In this document: one piece after another, positions 43,124 through 52,769 of the stretch
Numbering within the stretch: position 1 is the stretch's first letter
Layout: each line of letters opens with the position of its first letter
Origin: an uncultured Bacteroides sp.
GTDB taxonomy: Bacteria > Bacteroidota > Bacteroidia > Bacteroidales > Bacteroidaceae
Length of the DNA: 64,000 nt
NCBI RefSeq assembly: GCF_963678845.1
Contig: NZ_OY787464.1
Span: 682,001-746,000 of the forward strand
Direction of reading: 5' to 3'
Program-made: the position numbers and the translations under genes
The notes under the pieces: model-generated
Database searches by the model: none
Told to the model about the DNA's origin: nothing
What the model saw: the letters and a program-made list of their open reading frames with translations, nothing else

Positions 43124-44292
43124 AGAAAAGGATTTTGAGTTCCAGAATATCTTCTTACCAAACACATGTATCTGTCATACACCTCATCTACAACTTCCTC
43201 CCACGAACGGGCAATGCTTTGAGCAGCCTTATCACCTGCCATTCGCATCAGAAAAGGAGAAGATGTCAGTTCACGAATCTTTTGCGCATAATCACCAGTA
43301 AAATGGTTGGTTAAAAAGCCATTAACCGAATCTGTTACTATTTCGGCCGAAGTAGAACCGGCAATCAACACGGAAGGAGTATGCAATGCTGCGGCTTCCC
43401 TAACCACCAAAGGAGCATTGTCATATAATGAAGGAAACAAAAATAGGTCTGCCGCGGCATAATAGCTCTTCAATTTTTCCCTATCGGTAACCGTCCCTTT
43501 AAAAAAGACTTTCGAGGAAAGGTTTAGTTTTTCCGACAATTGTTTTAGTTCCTGAGCTGCATAGCCCGATCCAATAAAGAACATCTTAAACGGAATATCC
43601 CTGATCAGAGATAATGATTCCAATAGAAATACCAGATTCTTTTCTAAAATATGCTGACCCACAAAGAGAAATACAAATTCCCGTTCATTCAATCCAAGTT
43701 CTTCCCGAGCCATTTCCCGCAAAGAATAAATAGAAGCGTTATCTGAAAAGTCATTCCCATTGTCAACTACCTCAACTTTTCCTTTGTAACCGTACTCACG
43801 AAGTGTTTCTTCCACTGAGGCCTGAGGTATCCACACTTCATCAGCCGATTCATAGAAACGAATCACATCTTTTATGAGGTAATCCACTATTCTCTTATTG
43901 GGAATAGCTCGTTCAAAATCGGCTTTATATTTGGAATGAAAAGTGGCTACTATTGGAATATTCTGTGCTTTAGCTATCCTCATAGCCAATGTACCCGATG
44001 AGAAAGGACAATGCGCATGGACTAATTCGAACGATAAACGGTTTATCTTTTCGTGAAAAGGCCAGTCTATACGTGGAAATCCTAACCGGTATGGCTTTCG
44101 CATAGGAATGGGAATAGAAGAATAGCGATAAATTGGATATTCCTCCTGATCTTTTACATTAGGTGACTTAGGGGTAACTACGCAAACATTCCCGGTTTTC
44201 TTATTCAGCCAGTAAGCATAATTTTGTGTAGTCAGGGAAACTCCATCCATTATAGGAGGAAAACAATCATTAAAAAGGCCTATCATTGCCAA
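43108..44292 (-). CDS. GT4-family glycosyltransferase
   Basis: 394 residues, GT-B fold. N-terminal GLFNDCFPPIMDGVSLTTQNYAYWLNKK and HAHCPFSSGTLAMRIAKAQNIPIVATFHSKYKADF; C-terminal donor site LFPSLYDNAPLVVREAAALHTPSVLIAG with the Glu of the E-x7-E-like region. The style resembles PimB/MgtA-type mannosyl or glucosyl transferases that decorate lipids. Coupled to the flippase-like gene downstream. Confidence 0.9.
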   Translation of the reverse strand: MAMIGLFNDCFPPIMDGVSLTTQNYAYWLNKKTGNVCVVTPKSPNVKDQEEYPIYRYSSIPIPMRKPYRLGFPRIDWPFHEKINRLSFELVHAHCPFSSGTLAMRIAKAQNIPIVATFHSKYKADFERAIPNKRIVDYLIKDVIRFYESADEVWIPQASVEETLREYGYKGKVEVVDNGNDFSDNASIYSLREMAREELGLNEREFVFLFVGQHILEKNLVFLLESLSLIRDIPFKMFFIGSGYAAQELKQLSEKLNLSSKVFFKGTVTDREKLKSYYAAADLFLFPSLYDNAPLVVREAAALHTPSVLIAGSTSAEIVTDSVNGFLTNHFTGDYAQKIRELTSSPFLMRMAGDKAAQSIARSWEEVVDEVYDRYMCLVRRYSGTQNPFLWEAI

Positions 44293-44377
44293 TCGGTATT
44301 ATTTTTGTTAATCGATTAGCAAAGTAAGCCTTATAATGTTACAAACTCTTATAGATAAGATTACAAAACTGTGTTTA

Positions 44378-44779
44378 TCAGATTTTCATTCCGCTAAACA
44401 TACTGAAAAGAATAATACTCAGTACAATAAAAGTGATTACAACATACATTCTGTCTCTTTCCAGTCCAAAAGAAAAGAGAGAACAGAAAACACGCATTAT
44501 AGGAGTCATAATAAGCACAACAACTCCCAGTTGCATAATAGAACGGGCATCTAGAGAGAGTACTCCACTGATAATTCCCGAAAGATGAGTATAGATAGGT
44601 GCTTCATTGTGGAATCGGCCATAATCGGGCATTGTTTCCATGCCATGAACAAACAGATAAATCACCCCTCCTATCAAGGCAATTATGCTTGCAGTGACCA
44701 CTCCTATGCGAAGCAATGTTCCAATAATTCTCTGAAGATCACGGTCTCCCAATATTTTGTTTGAAAAATCCTTTATCAT
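44378..44779 (-). CDS. DUF1634 membrane protein
   Basis: 133 residues with three membrane segments: LLRIGVVTASIIALIGGVIYLF, SIMQLGVVVLIMTPIMRVFC and MYVVITFIVLSIILFSMF. The family regularly follows a TauE/SafE permease, as here (stop-to-start gap of 4 bp). It is thought to assist that permease, though no function is proven to my knowledge. Confidence 0.88.
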   Translation of the reverse strand: MIKDFSNKILGDRDLQRIIGTLLRIGVVTASIIALIGGVIYLFVHGMETMPDYGRFHNEAPIYTHLSGIISGVLSLDARSIMQLGVVVLIMTPIMRVFCSLFSFGLERDRMYVVITFIVLSIILFSMFSGMKI

Positions 44780-44783
44780 CGTC

Positions 44784-45617
44784 TTAGAATTTATGATTAA
44801 AACCGTTATACATCATGTTAAGTGCAACGATGGTTATTGCTATGCTAAATATAATCCTCAGAACTTTTACATTCATTCGCTGAAGAAGCTTTGCACCTGT
44901 AGTAGCACCAACTAATACTCCGATAATAACCGGAAAAGCAATTCCCGGATCAATATATCCTCTTTGCAAATAAACTACCGCACTGGCTGCAGCAGTTACC
45001 CCAATCATAAAATTACTAGTTGTGGTACTTACCTTAAAAGGCACACGCATAACCGAATCCATTGCCAACACCTTCAGAGCTCCGGAACCGATACCCAACA
45101 AACCAGAAAGGACTCCGGCAAGCGACATAATAGAGAAACCACCCATTATGTTTGTCAGTTCGTATTCAACCTGTCCGTCTTTTGTAGGATAAGATCCATT
45201 CAATTTTAACTTCTCAGCAGTCATACTTCCTTTAACTACGGAGTGGTCATACTTCTTTCTCAATGTCATAGCAGCAGAAAAGATTAATACCGTACCAAAG
45301 ATCACAGCTATTACATTTGTAGGCATATAAATTGCTATAGCCGCACCAAGAACTGCACCCACAGTGGTTGCTATCTCAAGAAACATGCCCAATCGCATAT
45401 TCGTTATTCCTTCTTTTACGTAGGCACTTGCCGAGCCTGAGGAGGTAGCAATGGAAGCAACAAGAGCAGCACCAATGGCATAACGAATATCTATATTAAA
45501 ACATAAAGTAAGTAATGGAATAACCACAACTCCTCCACCCAATCCAGTCAGCGAGCCCGCTAATCCAGCAAGAAAGGCCCCTAACAAGAGAATCAATGTA
45601 AATGTAAGAATTGACAT
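44784..45617 (-). CDS. TauE/SafE-type (TSUP) permease paired with DUF1634
   Basis: 277 residues from the ATG at 45617 (MSILTFTLILLLGAF). The two TSUP repeats are GLAGSLTGLGGGVVVIPLLTLCF and LAGVLSGLLGIGSGALKVLAMDSVM. It is one of a second TSUP type in this window; the first (19.0-19.8 kb) lacks a DUF1634 partner. The longer frame to 45692 is ruled out because a TACCTTTG -7 element lies at 45658-45651. The transported anion is unknown. Confidence 0.9.
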   Translation of the reverse strand: MSILTFTLILLLGAFLAGLAGSLTGLGGGVVVIPLLTLCFNIDIRYAIGAALVASIATSSGSASAYVKEGITNMRLGMFLEIATTVGAVLGAAIAIYMPTNVIAVIFGTVLIFSAAMTLRKKYDHSVVKGSMTAEKLKLNGSYPTKDGQVEYELTNIMGGFSIMSLAGVLSGLLGIGSGALKVLAMDSVMRVPFKVSTTTSNFMIGVTAAASAVVYLQRGYIDPGIAFPVIIGVLVGATTGAKLLQRMNVKVLRIIFSIAITIVALNMMYNGFNHKF

Positions 45618-45650
45618 AATATAAATCGAGTATTTATTTTTATAATGGCG

Positions 45651-45720
45651 CAAAGGTAATTCTTTTCCCAATGAGGTTCTGCTAATATCCATTATAATTT
45701 CCTAATTTTGCAACTTAAAC
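45651..45720. promoter_or_regulatory. Divergent -7 elements for TSUP and MATE genes
   Basis: Minus-strand TACCTTTG at 45658-45651 for the TSUP gene and plus-strand TAATTTTG at 45713-45720 for MATE. The MATE leader would be only about 10 nt, so that one is less sure. Confidence 0.5.
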
Positions 45721-45736
45721 AAAATGAATATACTTA

Positions 45737-47080
45737 ATGCAAGGAATTAAAAACCTCACAGAAGGCCGTATTTTTAAACAGCTTTTTAATCTGGCAATGC
45801 CAATTATGGCAACATCTTTCATACAAATGGCCTATAGTCTTATTAATATGGCCTGGGTAGGAAGAATTGGCAGTGAAGCTGTTGCTGCAATTGGTACTGT
45901 AGGTATTCTATCCTGGATGTCGGCCTCTATCTCTTTACTAAATAAGGTAGGTTCTGAAGTAAGTGTTGGTCAGGCTATCGGAGCAAAAGATGAAGCCGCA
46001 GCTAAAAAATTTGCAGCACACAATATAACTATTGCACTTATTATATCCCTCTGTTGGGGAACTTTGCTGTTTATATTCGCCCACCCTATTATCGGTATTT
46101 ATGAACTAAACAGTGACATATCGGCTAATGCTGTGGTTTATTTGCGGATTATTGCTGCAGCTATGCCTTTCATTTTTCTTTCCACGGCCTTTACTGGTAT
46201 ATACAATGCAGCGGGAAGAAGTAAGATACCTTTTTATATTACTGGTAGCGGTCTGATAATTAATATGATTCTTGATCCGGTTTTTATCTTCGTTTTCAAA
46301 TGGGGAACAACAGGTGCTGCTTTAGCCACATGGATATCACAGGCTGTTGTTTTCGCCCTGTTTATCTATCAGCTAAAAGGTAAAAAAGACATATTAGGCG
46401 GATTTACTCTTTTTACGAAATTGCAAAGAAGCTATACAAAACGTATCTTCAAATTAGGGCTTCCGGCAGCAACTCTCAATACCCTCTTCGCATTCGTTAA
46501 TATGTACCTTTGCAGACTAGCATCCGAACAAGGCGGACATATTGGATTAATGACGCTAACTATGGGAGGGCAAATTGAGGCTATTACATGGAATACTTCA
46601 CAAGGATTTTCGAGTGCACTTGGAGCATTCATCTCACAAAATTATGCTGCCGGAAGGCACGACAGGGTGCTGAGATCTTATAAAGCCACTTTATGGATGA
46701 CTTCCATTTTCGGTTCTTTCTGCACATTACTATTTATATTCTTCGGACAAGAGATCTTTTCCGTATTCGTTCCTGAGTTACCCGCAATACTAGCCGGAGG
46801 AATTTATTTACGTATTTCGGGATATTCCCAGCTCTTTATGATGATGGAAATTACAACACAAGGATTATTCTACGGAACCGGGCGAACGTTGCCACCGGCT
46901 ATATTAAGTATTACCTGCAATTATTTGCGTATTCCATTAGCTATCATATTTACAAGTATGGGAATGGGTGTTGTGGGTATTTGGTGGGCAATAAGCAGTA
47001 CCAGCATTGCCAAAGGAATATTCGCATCCATGTGGTTTGCAGTAATAAAGAAAAGAATATTAAAAACACAGAATATATAA
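45737..47080 (+). CDS. MATE-family multidrug efflux transporter
   Basis: 447 residues, about 12 membrane segments in two MatE halves: IFKQLFNLAMPIMATSFIQMAYSLINMAWVGR at the start and FKLGLPAATLNTLFAFVNMYLC in the middle. It exports cationic compounds with Na+ or H+. It has no regulator next to it and runs divergent from the TSUP gene. Confidence 0.93.
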   Translation: MQGIKNLTEGRIFKQLFNLAMPIMATSFIQMAYSLINMAWVGRIGSEAVAAIGTVGILSWMSASISLLNKVGSEVSVGQAIGAKDEAAAKKFAAHNITIALIISLCWGTLLFIFAHPIIGIYELNSDISANAVVYLRIIAAAMPFIFLSTAFTGIYNAAGRSKIPFYITGSGLIINMILDPVFIFVFKWGTTGAALATWISQAVVFALFIYQLKGKKDILGGFTLFTKLQRSYTKRIFKLGLPAATLNTLFAFVNMYLCRLASEQGGHIGLMTLTMGGQIEAITWNTSQGFSSALGAFISQNYAAGRHDRVLRSYKATLWMTSIFGSFCTLLFIFFGQEIFSVFVPELPAILAGGIYLRISGYSQLFMMMEITTQGLFYGTGRTLPPAILSITCNYLRIPLAIIFTSMGMGVVGIWWAISSTSIAKGIFASMWFAVIKKRILKTQNI

Positions 47081-47225
47081 TTTAAAATTGATATTATATA
47101 AATAATTCCGGAGCAACATTTAATCTCTATGGCAAACAATTAAATATTAATTATGTTTCTTAATATAGATACTTTCCTACTATGCAAATTTCACATAAAA
47201 GGGACTGATTTAAAAAAGAAATCCT

Positions 47226-47233
47226 TACCTTTG
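47226..47233 (+). promoter_or_regulatory. Predicted -7 element of the OmpA-like gene
   Basis: TACCTTTG, about 48 bp before the start codon. Confidence 0.55.
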
Positions 47234-47280
47234 CAACGAGTTTATTACAAATAAACGTATAAATTTAAAACGATTAATGT

Positions 47281-47958
47281 ATGAAGAAAGTTAAATTTTT
47301 ATCAGTTTTACTAAGCTTCTCTCTAATGTTTGGGGGATGTGGAATGTCAAATACGGCTAAAGGTGGTCTTATAGGTGCAGGTTCAGGCGCTACTTTAGGT
47401 GCCATTATAGGTCAAATTGCAGGACATGGTAAAGGTGCTGCTATTGGTGCTGCCATAGGAACAGCCGTTGGAGCTGGTGCCGGCGTTATTATTGGTAAAA
47501 AGATGGATAAAGCTGCTGAAAAAGCAAAGGCTATTGAAGATGCTAAGGTTCAACAAATAACTGATGCAAATGGTCTTGCTGCCGTGAAGGTTACTTTTGA
47601 CGGAGGAATATTATTTGCAACTAATTCAAGCAAATTAAATGCTACTTCTAAAACTTCATTAGCAAAATTGGCTAAAGTCCTTTCTGAAGATCAAACAATG
47701 GATATTGCTGTATACGGACATACTGATAATACAGGAGCACTGGCTTTCAACCAAAAGCTTTCAGGTGACCGTGCTAATTCAGTTGCTAGTTTCCTAAAAA
47801 GCAATGGAGTTGCTTCAAATCAGTTTAAATATGTAGCTGGTAAAGATTTTCAGGAACCTATTGCTAGCAATGAAACTGTAGAAGGAAGAGCACAAAACCG
47901 TCGCGTTGAGGTATATATGTATGCCAGCGAACAAATGATTAAAGACGCAAGTAAATAA
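47281..47958 (+). CDS. OmpA-family lipoprotein with glycine-zipper region
   Basis: 225 residues. Lipoprotein signal with lipobox ending GGC (Cys20). Residues about 28-75 are a Gly/Ala-rich zipper (GLIGAGSGATLGAIIGQIAG and GAAIGAAIGTAVGAGAGVIIG). The C-terminal OmpA domain shows DIAVYGHTDNTGA and RRVEVYMYASEQ, which bind peptidoglycan. It probably links the outer membrane to the wall. Followed by a good terminator. Confidence 0.92.
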   Translation: MKKVKFLSVLLSFSLMFGGCGMSNTAKGGLIGAGSGATLGAIIGQIAGHGKGAAIGAAIGTAVGAGAGVIIGKKMDKAAEKAKAIEDAKVQQITDANGLAAVKVTFDGGILFATNSSKLNATSKTSLAKLAKVLSEDQTMDIAVYGHTDNTGALAFNQKLSGDRANSVASFLKSNGVASNQFKYVAGKDFQEPIASNETVEGRAQNRRVEVYMYASEQMIKDASK

Positions 47959-47978
47959 CAATTTGTTTAACAAATAAA

Positions 47979-48015
47979 AAATCGTGTAAGTTGTAATAGC
48001 ATACTTACACGATTT
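47979..48015 (+). terminator. Terminator of the OmpA-like gene
   Basis: 13-bp stem AAATCGTGTAAGT/ACTTACACGATTT, 11-nt loop, then CTTTTTAT. Confidence 0.85.
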
Positions 48016-48047
48016 CTTTTTATAAATTCCTCTCAAATATCTGACCT

Positions 48048-48746
48048 ATGGTAAGAAAGAAAATATTCCACATTATAAGAAATCTTATTATCGTATTCTT
48101 TGGATCATCTATATTAATGACATTAATCTACCGTTTTGTACCTGTATATATAACACCTTTAATGGTAATCCGATGTGGGCAACAGATTATGACCGGTGAA
48201 GATCTCACTTTAAAACACACATGGGTTCCTTTTGAACAAATATCAAAACATCTCCCCATGGCAGTTATCGCTTCAGAAGATAACAAATTTGCCACACATA
48301 ACGGATTTGACTTTCAAGCAATTCAGCAAGCAGTAGAAGATAAAGAGGAAGGAAAAAAGCAAAGAGGTGCAAGTACAATCAGCCAGCAAACGGCAAAAAA
48401 CGTATTCTTATGGCCGGAATCATCGTGGGTAAGAAAAGGCTTTGAGGTTTATTTCACGGTTTTAATCGAAGCGTTATGGTCTAAAGAACGCATCATGGAA
48501 GTATATCTTAATTCCATTGAAATGGGAAGGGGAATTTATGGAGCCGAAGCTACAGCAAGAAATAAGTTTCACACAACAGCAAAGGAACTCAGCCGGGGGC
48601 AATGCGCTTTGATTGCAGCTACATTACCTAATCCGCTGAGATTTGATTCTGCTAACCCTTCAAGATATATTCTCAGACGTCAGGGACGTATATTAAGATT
48701 AATGCAATTAGTACCCAAGTTTCCTCCTACAAAAAGAGGAAAATAG
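48048..48746 (+). CDS. mtgA: Monofunctional peptidoglycan glycosyltransferase
   Basis: 232 residues with one N-terminal membrane anchor (NLIIVFFGSSILMTLIY). GT51 motifs are present in order: ASEDNKFATHNGFDFQAI (catalytic Glu), GASTISQQTAKNVFL, WSKERIMEVYLNSIEMGRGIYGAEATA and LIAATLPNPLR. It polymerises lipid II without a transpeptidase domain. The DUF5103 gene follows 19 bp later. Confidence 0.94.
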   Translation: MVRKKIFHIIRNLIIVFFGSSILMTLIYRFVPVYITPLMVIRCGQQIMTGEDLTLKHTWVPFEQISKHLPMAVIASEDNKFATHNGFDFQAIQQAVEDKEEGKKQRGASTISQQTAKNVFLWPESSWVRKGFEVYFTVLIEALWSKERIMEVYLNSIEMGRGIYGAEATARNKFHTTAKELSRGQCALIAATLPNPLRFDSANPSRYILRRQGRILRLMQLVPKFPPTKRGK

Positions 48747-48765
48747 GTTTATATAACCCACCACT

Positions 48766-50004
48766 ATGAAAAAATGGCTGATTTTATGTGTATTGCAAAT
48801 TATTACCCTTTCAGTAAAGGCGCAAAAGAATGAAGTTTTCTCACCTAATATCCAAAGTTTATTGGTAAAGGTGAATGATAACTGGCTGGCACCTCCTGTA
48901 ATTAGCCTAAATTCAAGTGATATTATAGAAATCTCTTTTGATGAGTTATCACATGAATATCAACGTTTTCAATATGTAATTTTACATTGCAATGCAGACT
49001 GGACTCCTTCCGGATTAAGCGATATAGACTTTCTTGAAGGTTTTAACAATAGTCCAATTGAAGACTATCAAAATTCGGTCAATACAACAGTATTATACAC
49101 ACATTACCGCATATCTTTCCCAAATGAACAAGTCAAATTTAAAGTCTCGGGAAACTATATTATAACAATATATAATGATAATTCAAAACCTGTATGCAAA
49201 GTTTGCTTCTCCGTTATAGAAAAGAAAGTGGCTATTTTGGCAAGCGTAAGCAGTAATACAGATATAGACAATAACAAGTCACATCAGCAAGTTTCTTTCA
49301 ACATAAATTATGCCGGATATAACATTCGGAATCCTCAAAGTGAACTTAAAATAAAAGTTATGCAAAACCTTCGTGAGGATAATTGCGTAGCAAATATTCT
49401 ACCATCTTACGTCGGTTCAAATGAGCTGAAATATGAATATAACAGAAACTTAATCTTTGATGCAGGAAACGAATACAGGCGCTTTGAAATGGTGAGCGTT
49501 AGATATGCAGCACAAGGAATACAAAATATTCATTTTTTTAATCCCTATTATCACGTAACATTATTCCCGGACGAGCCTAGAATAAAAAACTATAGCTTTG
49601 ATAAAGACCAAAACGGGCGTTATTTAGTCCGATATGACCAAGCTACCAACAATGACACTGAAGCTGATTATCTTTTAGTACACTTTTCACTTCCATGGAA
49701 AGAAACATTGCCTAACGGAGACTTTTATCTGCAAGGTGCATTTACTAATGATCATTTCACCAAGAACTATCGTCTGAAATACAATCCAGAGACACAAGCA
49801 TTTGAGACTGTACAATTGCTTAAACAGGGAGCCTATAATTATCAATATTTATTTTTACCTGCCGATAGTGAAAAAGCAACAGGAACACTTACAGAAGGAA
49901 ATTATTATGAGACTGAAAATGAATACCTGATATTGGTATATCATCGCATATTTGGAGAAAGATATGATCGATTAATTGGAATGCAACAAGTGTATTTCAA
50001 ATAG
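48766..50004 (+). CDS. DUF5103 protein (T9SS plug-like)
   Basis: 412 residues with signal peptide (LILCVLQIITLSVKA). The order of features matches DUF5103, now described as the T9SS plug protein domain: EISFDELSHEYQRFQYVILHCNADW, a tail with NGDFYLQGAFTNDHFTKNYRLKYN and GAYNYQYLFLPADS. In Flavobacteria the plug closes the SprA channel. No SprA or Gld genes are in this window, so whether it serves a T9SS is open. The PL9 lyase with a T9SS-like tail (19.9 kb) makes the connection worth noting. Confidence 0.85.
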   Translation: MKKWLILCVLQIITLSVKAQKNEVFSPNIQSLLVKVNDNWLAPPVISLNSSDIIEISFDELSHEYQRFQYVILHCNADWTPSGLSDIDFLEGFNNSPIEDYQNSVNTTVLYTHYRISFPNEQVKFKVSGNYIITIYNDNSKPVCKVCFSVIEKKVAILASVSSNTDIDNNKSHQQVSFNINYAGYNIRNPQSELKIKVMQNLREDNCVANILPSYVGSNELKYEYNRNLIFDAGNEYRRFEMVSVRYAAQGIQNIHFFNPYYHVTLFPDEPRIKNYSFDKDQNGRYLVRYDQATNNDTEADYLLVHFSLPWKETLPNGDFYLQGAFTNDHFTKNYRLKYNPETQAFETVQLLKQGAYNYQYLFLPADSEKATGTLTEGNYYETENEYLILVYHRIFGERYDRLIGMQQVYFK

Positions 50005-50070
50005 AGAACATTGCCTCTCTTATAATAATAATCATAAGATTAGCAGTATAACTAATCTAAAATAAAAAGA

Positions 50071-50108
50071 ACAGCGATAGGTTCTTTATTAGAAACACCT
50101 ACCGCTGT
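50071..50108. terminator. Bidirectional terminator between DUF5103 and carboxyltransferase genes
   Basis: 12-bp stem ACAGCGATAGGT/ACCTACCGCTGT (one G-U type mismatch), T-rich on both sides. Confidence 0.75.
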
Positions 50109-50124
50109 CATATTTTTAAGAAAA

Positions 50125-51900
50125 TTAAGCTACAACATCTATTCGTTCAATATAAGCCAAAGTGTCACCTTTGTTGACATGAGCACCTTGTTTTACACAA
50201 ACTTCAATGATACGGCCGGAAAAATTAGCTGGTATCTTATCAAACGTACCCCATAACGTTCCTATATAGCAGAATGTTTCATCTGGAGTAAATCTCTGAC
50301 CAACAGCAGGAGGTGTAGATCCGGATCCAACACCAACTTCCCAAAAGATTTGTCCTTTTTCAAGAGCAGTAATCGGTTCTGCTTTTGCCCGTTTCATTTT
50401 TCTTATATCCTCTTCATTAAATCCCTGCTTTTGCATTTCTATATCTTTAGCTCTTTGAAGTTCATCCTGGAAACGCTTCTTTGCAATGCCTGAACGATAA
50501 TCACGATATTGACGATCATGCATAGCCAGCTCAAATAATTCTTCATCATCAGGTCCGTATTCCCAACCATTATCATCCATTTCTTTACGGAACTGATCTA
50601 AGACATCCGGGAAGTTATCCTGAGGGTTTTCATTAGAGAATTCATATCCTTTAGCTTTGGCTAGCTCAATAATTTCAGGAGCCAGTTCTCCGGGCAAATT
50701 ACCACTCTTACCTAAAATCATATCCCAGGTATGAGAATCAATCATTGTCCAGCGCTCTTCTCCTTTAATCAATTGCATTACATTCATCAAAGCTACATTC
50801 TTCACATACTGGCTAAATGGAGTAACCAATGGTGGATAGCCAAGCTTAGGCCATACATAAGCCACCTCATCAAAAAGCATTACCACTAAATCATCAAGAC
50901 CAACGGCTGGTTGGTTTTTGCTTTTCAGGAACATATTGATTCCAGCTTGTACTCCTTTGAGGTCGGCCATCATTGATCCCATCATTCCACCTGGAAGTCC
51001 GCAACCTAAAAGCAGAGAAGAGGTATGTTTATTAGTCTGGTCAATGAAAAAGCCCAGGAAGTCATCAATAAATTCCTGAGTCAGGCTTCTAGCCTTCATA
51101 TAAGCTTTCATGTTAATCTCAGGTACCTTGAAGCCTGCATCTTTCAACATTGCCTGCACAGATATTACGTCTGGATGAACTTTACCCCAGGATAATGGTT
51201 CCATGGCAACATCAATAATATCGGCACCATTCTCACACACTTCAAGAATAGAGGCCATTGATAGTCCCGGACCTGAATGTCCATGATACTGAATGATCAC
51301 ATCGGGATGCTTATCTTTTATTGCTTTTGTAAGCTTTCCAAGCATTACCGGACGGCCTACACCAGCCATATCTTTTAAGCAAATCTCGGGAGCTCCGGCA
51401 GCTATAAGTTTGTCAGCAATATCAGTATAGTATTCTACTGTATGTACTGGAGAGAATGTAATACAAAGAGTAGCCTGAGGAATCATTCCAGCATCCAAAG
51501 CGTAGGTTATGGAAGGTATGATATTTCTGATATCATTTAAGCCGCAAAAAATACGAGTAATATCAACGCCCTGGGCCTTCTTTACTTTATACATCAATTT
51601 ACGTACATCAGCTGGAACCGGAAACATTCGTAGCCCGTTTAAACCACGATCAAGCATATGAGTTTGAATGCCTACATCATTAAAAGGTTTTGTGAAAGTT
51701 CGAACTGCATTATTAGGATTCTCACCATATAATAAGTTTACTTGTTCAAAAGCTCCACCATTGGTTTCCACACGAGCAAAACATCCCATTTCAATAATTA
51801 CCGGAGCAATTCTTTCCAGTTGATCAGCCCTAGGTTGATACTTTCCGGAAGACTGCCACATATCCCGGTAAAGGAGGCTAAATTTAATTTCTTTTTTCAT
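50125..51900 (-). CDS. Pyruvate carboxylase subunit B / oxaloacetate decarboxylase alpha-type carboxyltransferase
   Basis: 591 residues from MKKEIKFSLLYRDMWQSSGK. The HMGL-like barrel shows the metal-binding IIQYHGHSGPGLSMASILE and the Lys for carboxylated biotin in EICLKDMAGVGRP; a PYC_OADA conserved domain follows (about 320-510). The usual RDAHQSL is RDMWQSS here. The C-terminus looks like a biotinyl fold (YIGTLWGTFDKIPANFSG and KQGAHVNKGDTLAYIE) but has no AMKM lysine. Biotin must then come from a separate carrier. It transfers CO2 between carboxybiotin and pyruvate, oxaloacetate or a related acid. Confidence 0.88.
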   Translation of the reverse strand: MKKEIKFSLLYRDMWQSSGKYQPRADQLERIAPVIIEMGCFARVETNGGAFEQVNLLYGENPNNAVRTFTKPFNDVGIQTHMLDRGLNGLRMFPVPADVRKLMYKVKKAQGVDITRIFCGLNDIRNIIPSITYALDAGMIPQATLCITFSPVHTVEYYTDIADKLIAAGAPEICLKDMAGVGRPVMLGKLTKAIKDKHPDVIIQYHGHSGPGLSMASILEVCENGADIIDVAMEPLSWGKVHPDVISVQAMLKDAGFKVPEINMKAYMKARSLTQEFIDDFLGFFIDQTNKHTSSLLLGCGLPGGMMGSMMADLKGVQAGINMFLKSKNQPAVGLDDLVVMLFDEVAYVWPKLGYPPLVTPFSQYVKNVALMNVMQLIKGEERWTMIDSHTWDMILGKSGNLPGELAPEIIELAKAKGYEFSNENPQDNFPDVLDQFRKEMDDNGWEYGPDDEELFELAMHDRQYRDYRSGIAKKRFQDELQRAKDIEMQKQGFNEEDIRKMKRAKAEPITALEKGQIFWEVGVGSGSTPPAVGQRFTPDETFCYIGTLWGTFDKIPANFSGRIIEVCVKQGAHVNKGDTLAYIERIDVVA

Positions 51901-52050
51901 TGTGATTAGTAATATATAAGAATACAAAGTTTGTTTAAATGCTATGGCAAAGATAATAAATGAATTGTCATTATGTCAAAAAAACAAATAAATTCGCCTT
52001 GCAATAAATATGTTTAATATCATATTTACACCTCACTAATACAAAAAAAA

Positions 52051-52083
52051 GGGAGTAATTCAATTTTTTTTAGAATTACCCCC
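52051..52083 (-). terminator. Terminator of the sigma-factor gene
   Basis: Stem GGGAGTAATTC (52051-52061) with GAATTACCCCC (52073-52083), one mismatch, T-run on the minus strand. Confidence 0.75.
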
Positions 52084-52122
52084 TATATATAAACAAAATT
52101 AATGCTCTATTCTTATAGTAGA

Positions 52123-52626
52123 CTAAACAAAATCCTTCAATTGTTGTTGTAATCTTTGTCGGGTGAAGAAAATTCGGCTCTTGACAGTTCCAAGTGGCAA
52201 TTCAAGTTTATCAGCAATTTCACGATACTTAAATCCTGAAACATGCATAGAAAATGGTATCTTATATTCTTTGGGCAACGAATTAACTACCCGATGAATC
52301 TCTTTAATATCATAAGCTCCTTCAGTGCTGTCAAATCCTGAATCCTGAGATTGATTGAGATGATACATATTCTCTGTCTGATCTACGAATGTTTGATCTC
52401 TCATTACCTTACGATAATTATTAATAAATATATTACGCATGATGGTATACATCCATCCTTTGAAATTAGTATCAGGGGTATATTTCTCTTCGTTGTCTAA
52501 TGCCTTTAACGATGTTTCCTGCAACAAATCGTTTGCTTCTTCACGATTGGAGGTCAATTTATACGCAAAGCGAAGTAGTTCGTCTTGTACTCCGAGTAGA
52601 TCTTTTTTAAAATTTAAACTTTTCAT
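52123..52626 (-). CDS. ECF-type RNA polymerase sigma factor
   Basis: 167 residues with region 2 (LLRFAYKLTSNREEANDLLQETSLKALDN and FKGWMYTIMRNIFINNYRK) and region 4 (LPKEYKIPFSMHVSGFKYREIADKLELPLGTVKSRIFFTRQRL). Same general type as Bacteroidetes EcfO-like factors. No anti-sigma gene adjoins it. Target promoters cannot be assigned from this window. Confidence 0.93.
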   Translation of the reverse strand: MKSLNFKKDLLGVQDELLRFAYKLTSNREEANDLLQETSLKALDNEEKYTPDTNFKGWMYTIMRNIFINNYRKVMRDQTFVDQTENMYHLNQSQDSGFDSTEGAYDIKEIHRVVNSLPKEYKIPFSMHVSGFKYREIADKLELPLGTVKSRIFFTRQRLQQQLKDFV

Positions 52627-52769
52627 ACCTTGCTTATTTGTGTTAATAATGCTTTTTCGTTATTGCAATATTACATTAAATAAGTTCAATTGACAGCCCA
52701 AATTCTATCATTAATTAGGAGAAAATCTATTAATAACAGTTTTCAGACCGTTAAATAATAGTTTTTAGG

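Noticed and set aside
45618..45692. N-terminal extension of the DUF1634-linked permease
   Set aside because: A TACCTTTG promoter element lies inside it, and the membrane protein starts naturally at MSILTF.
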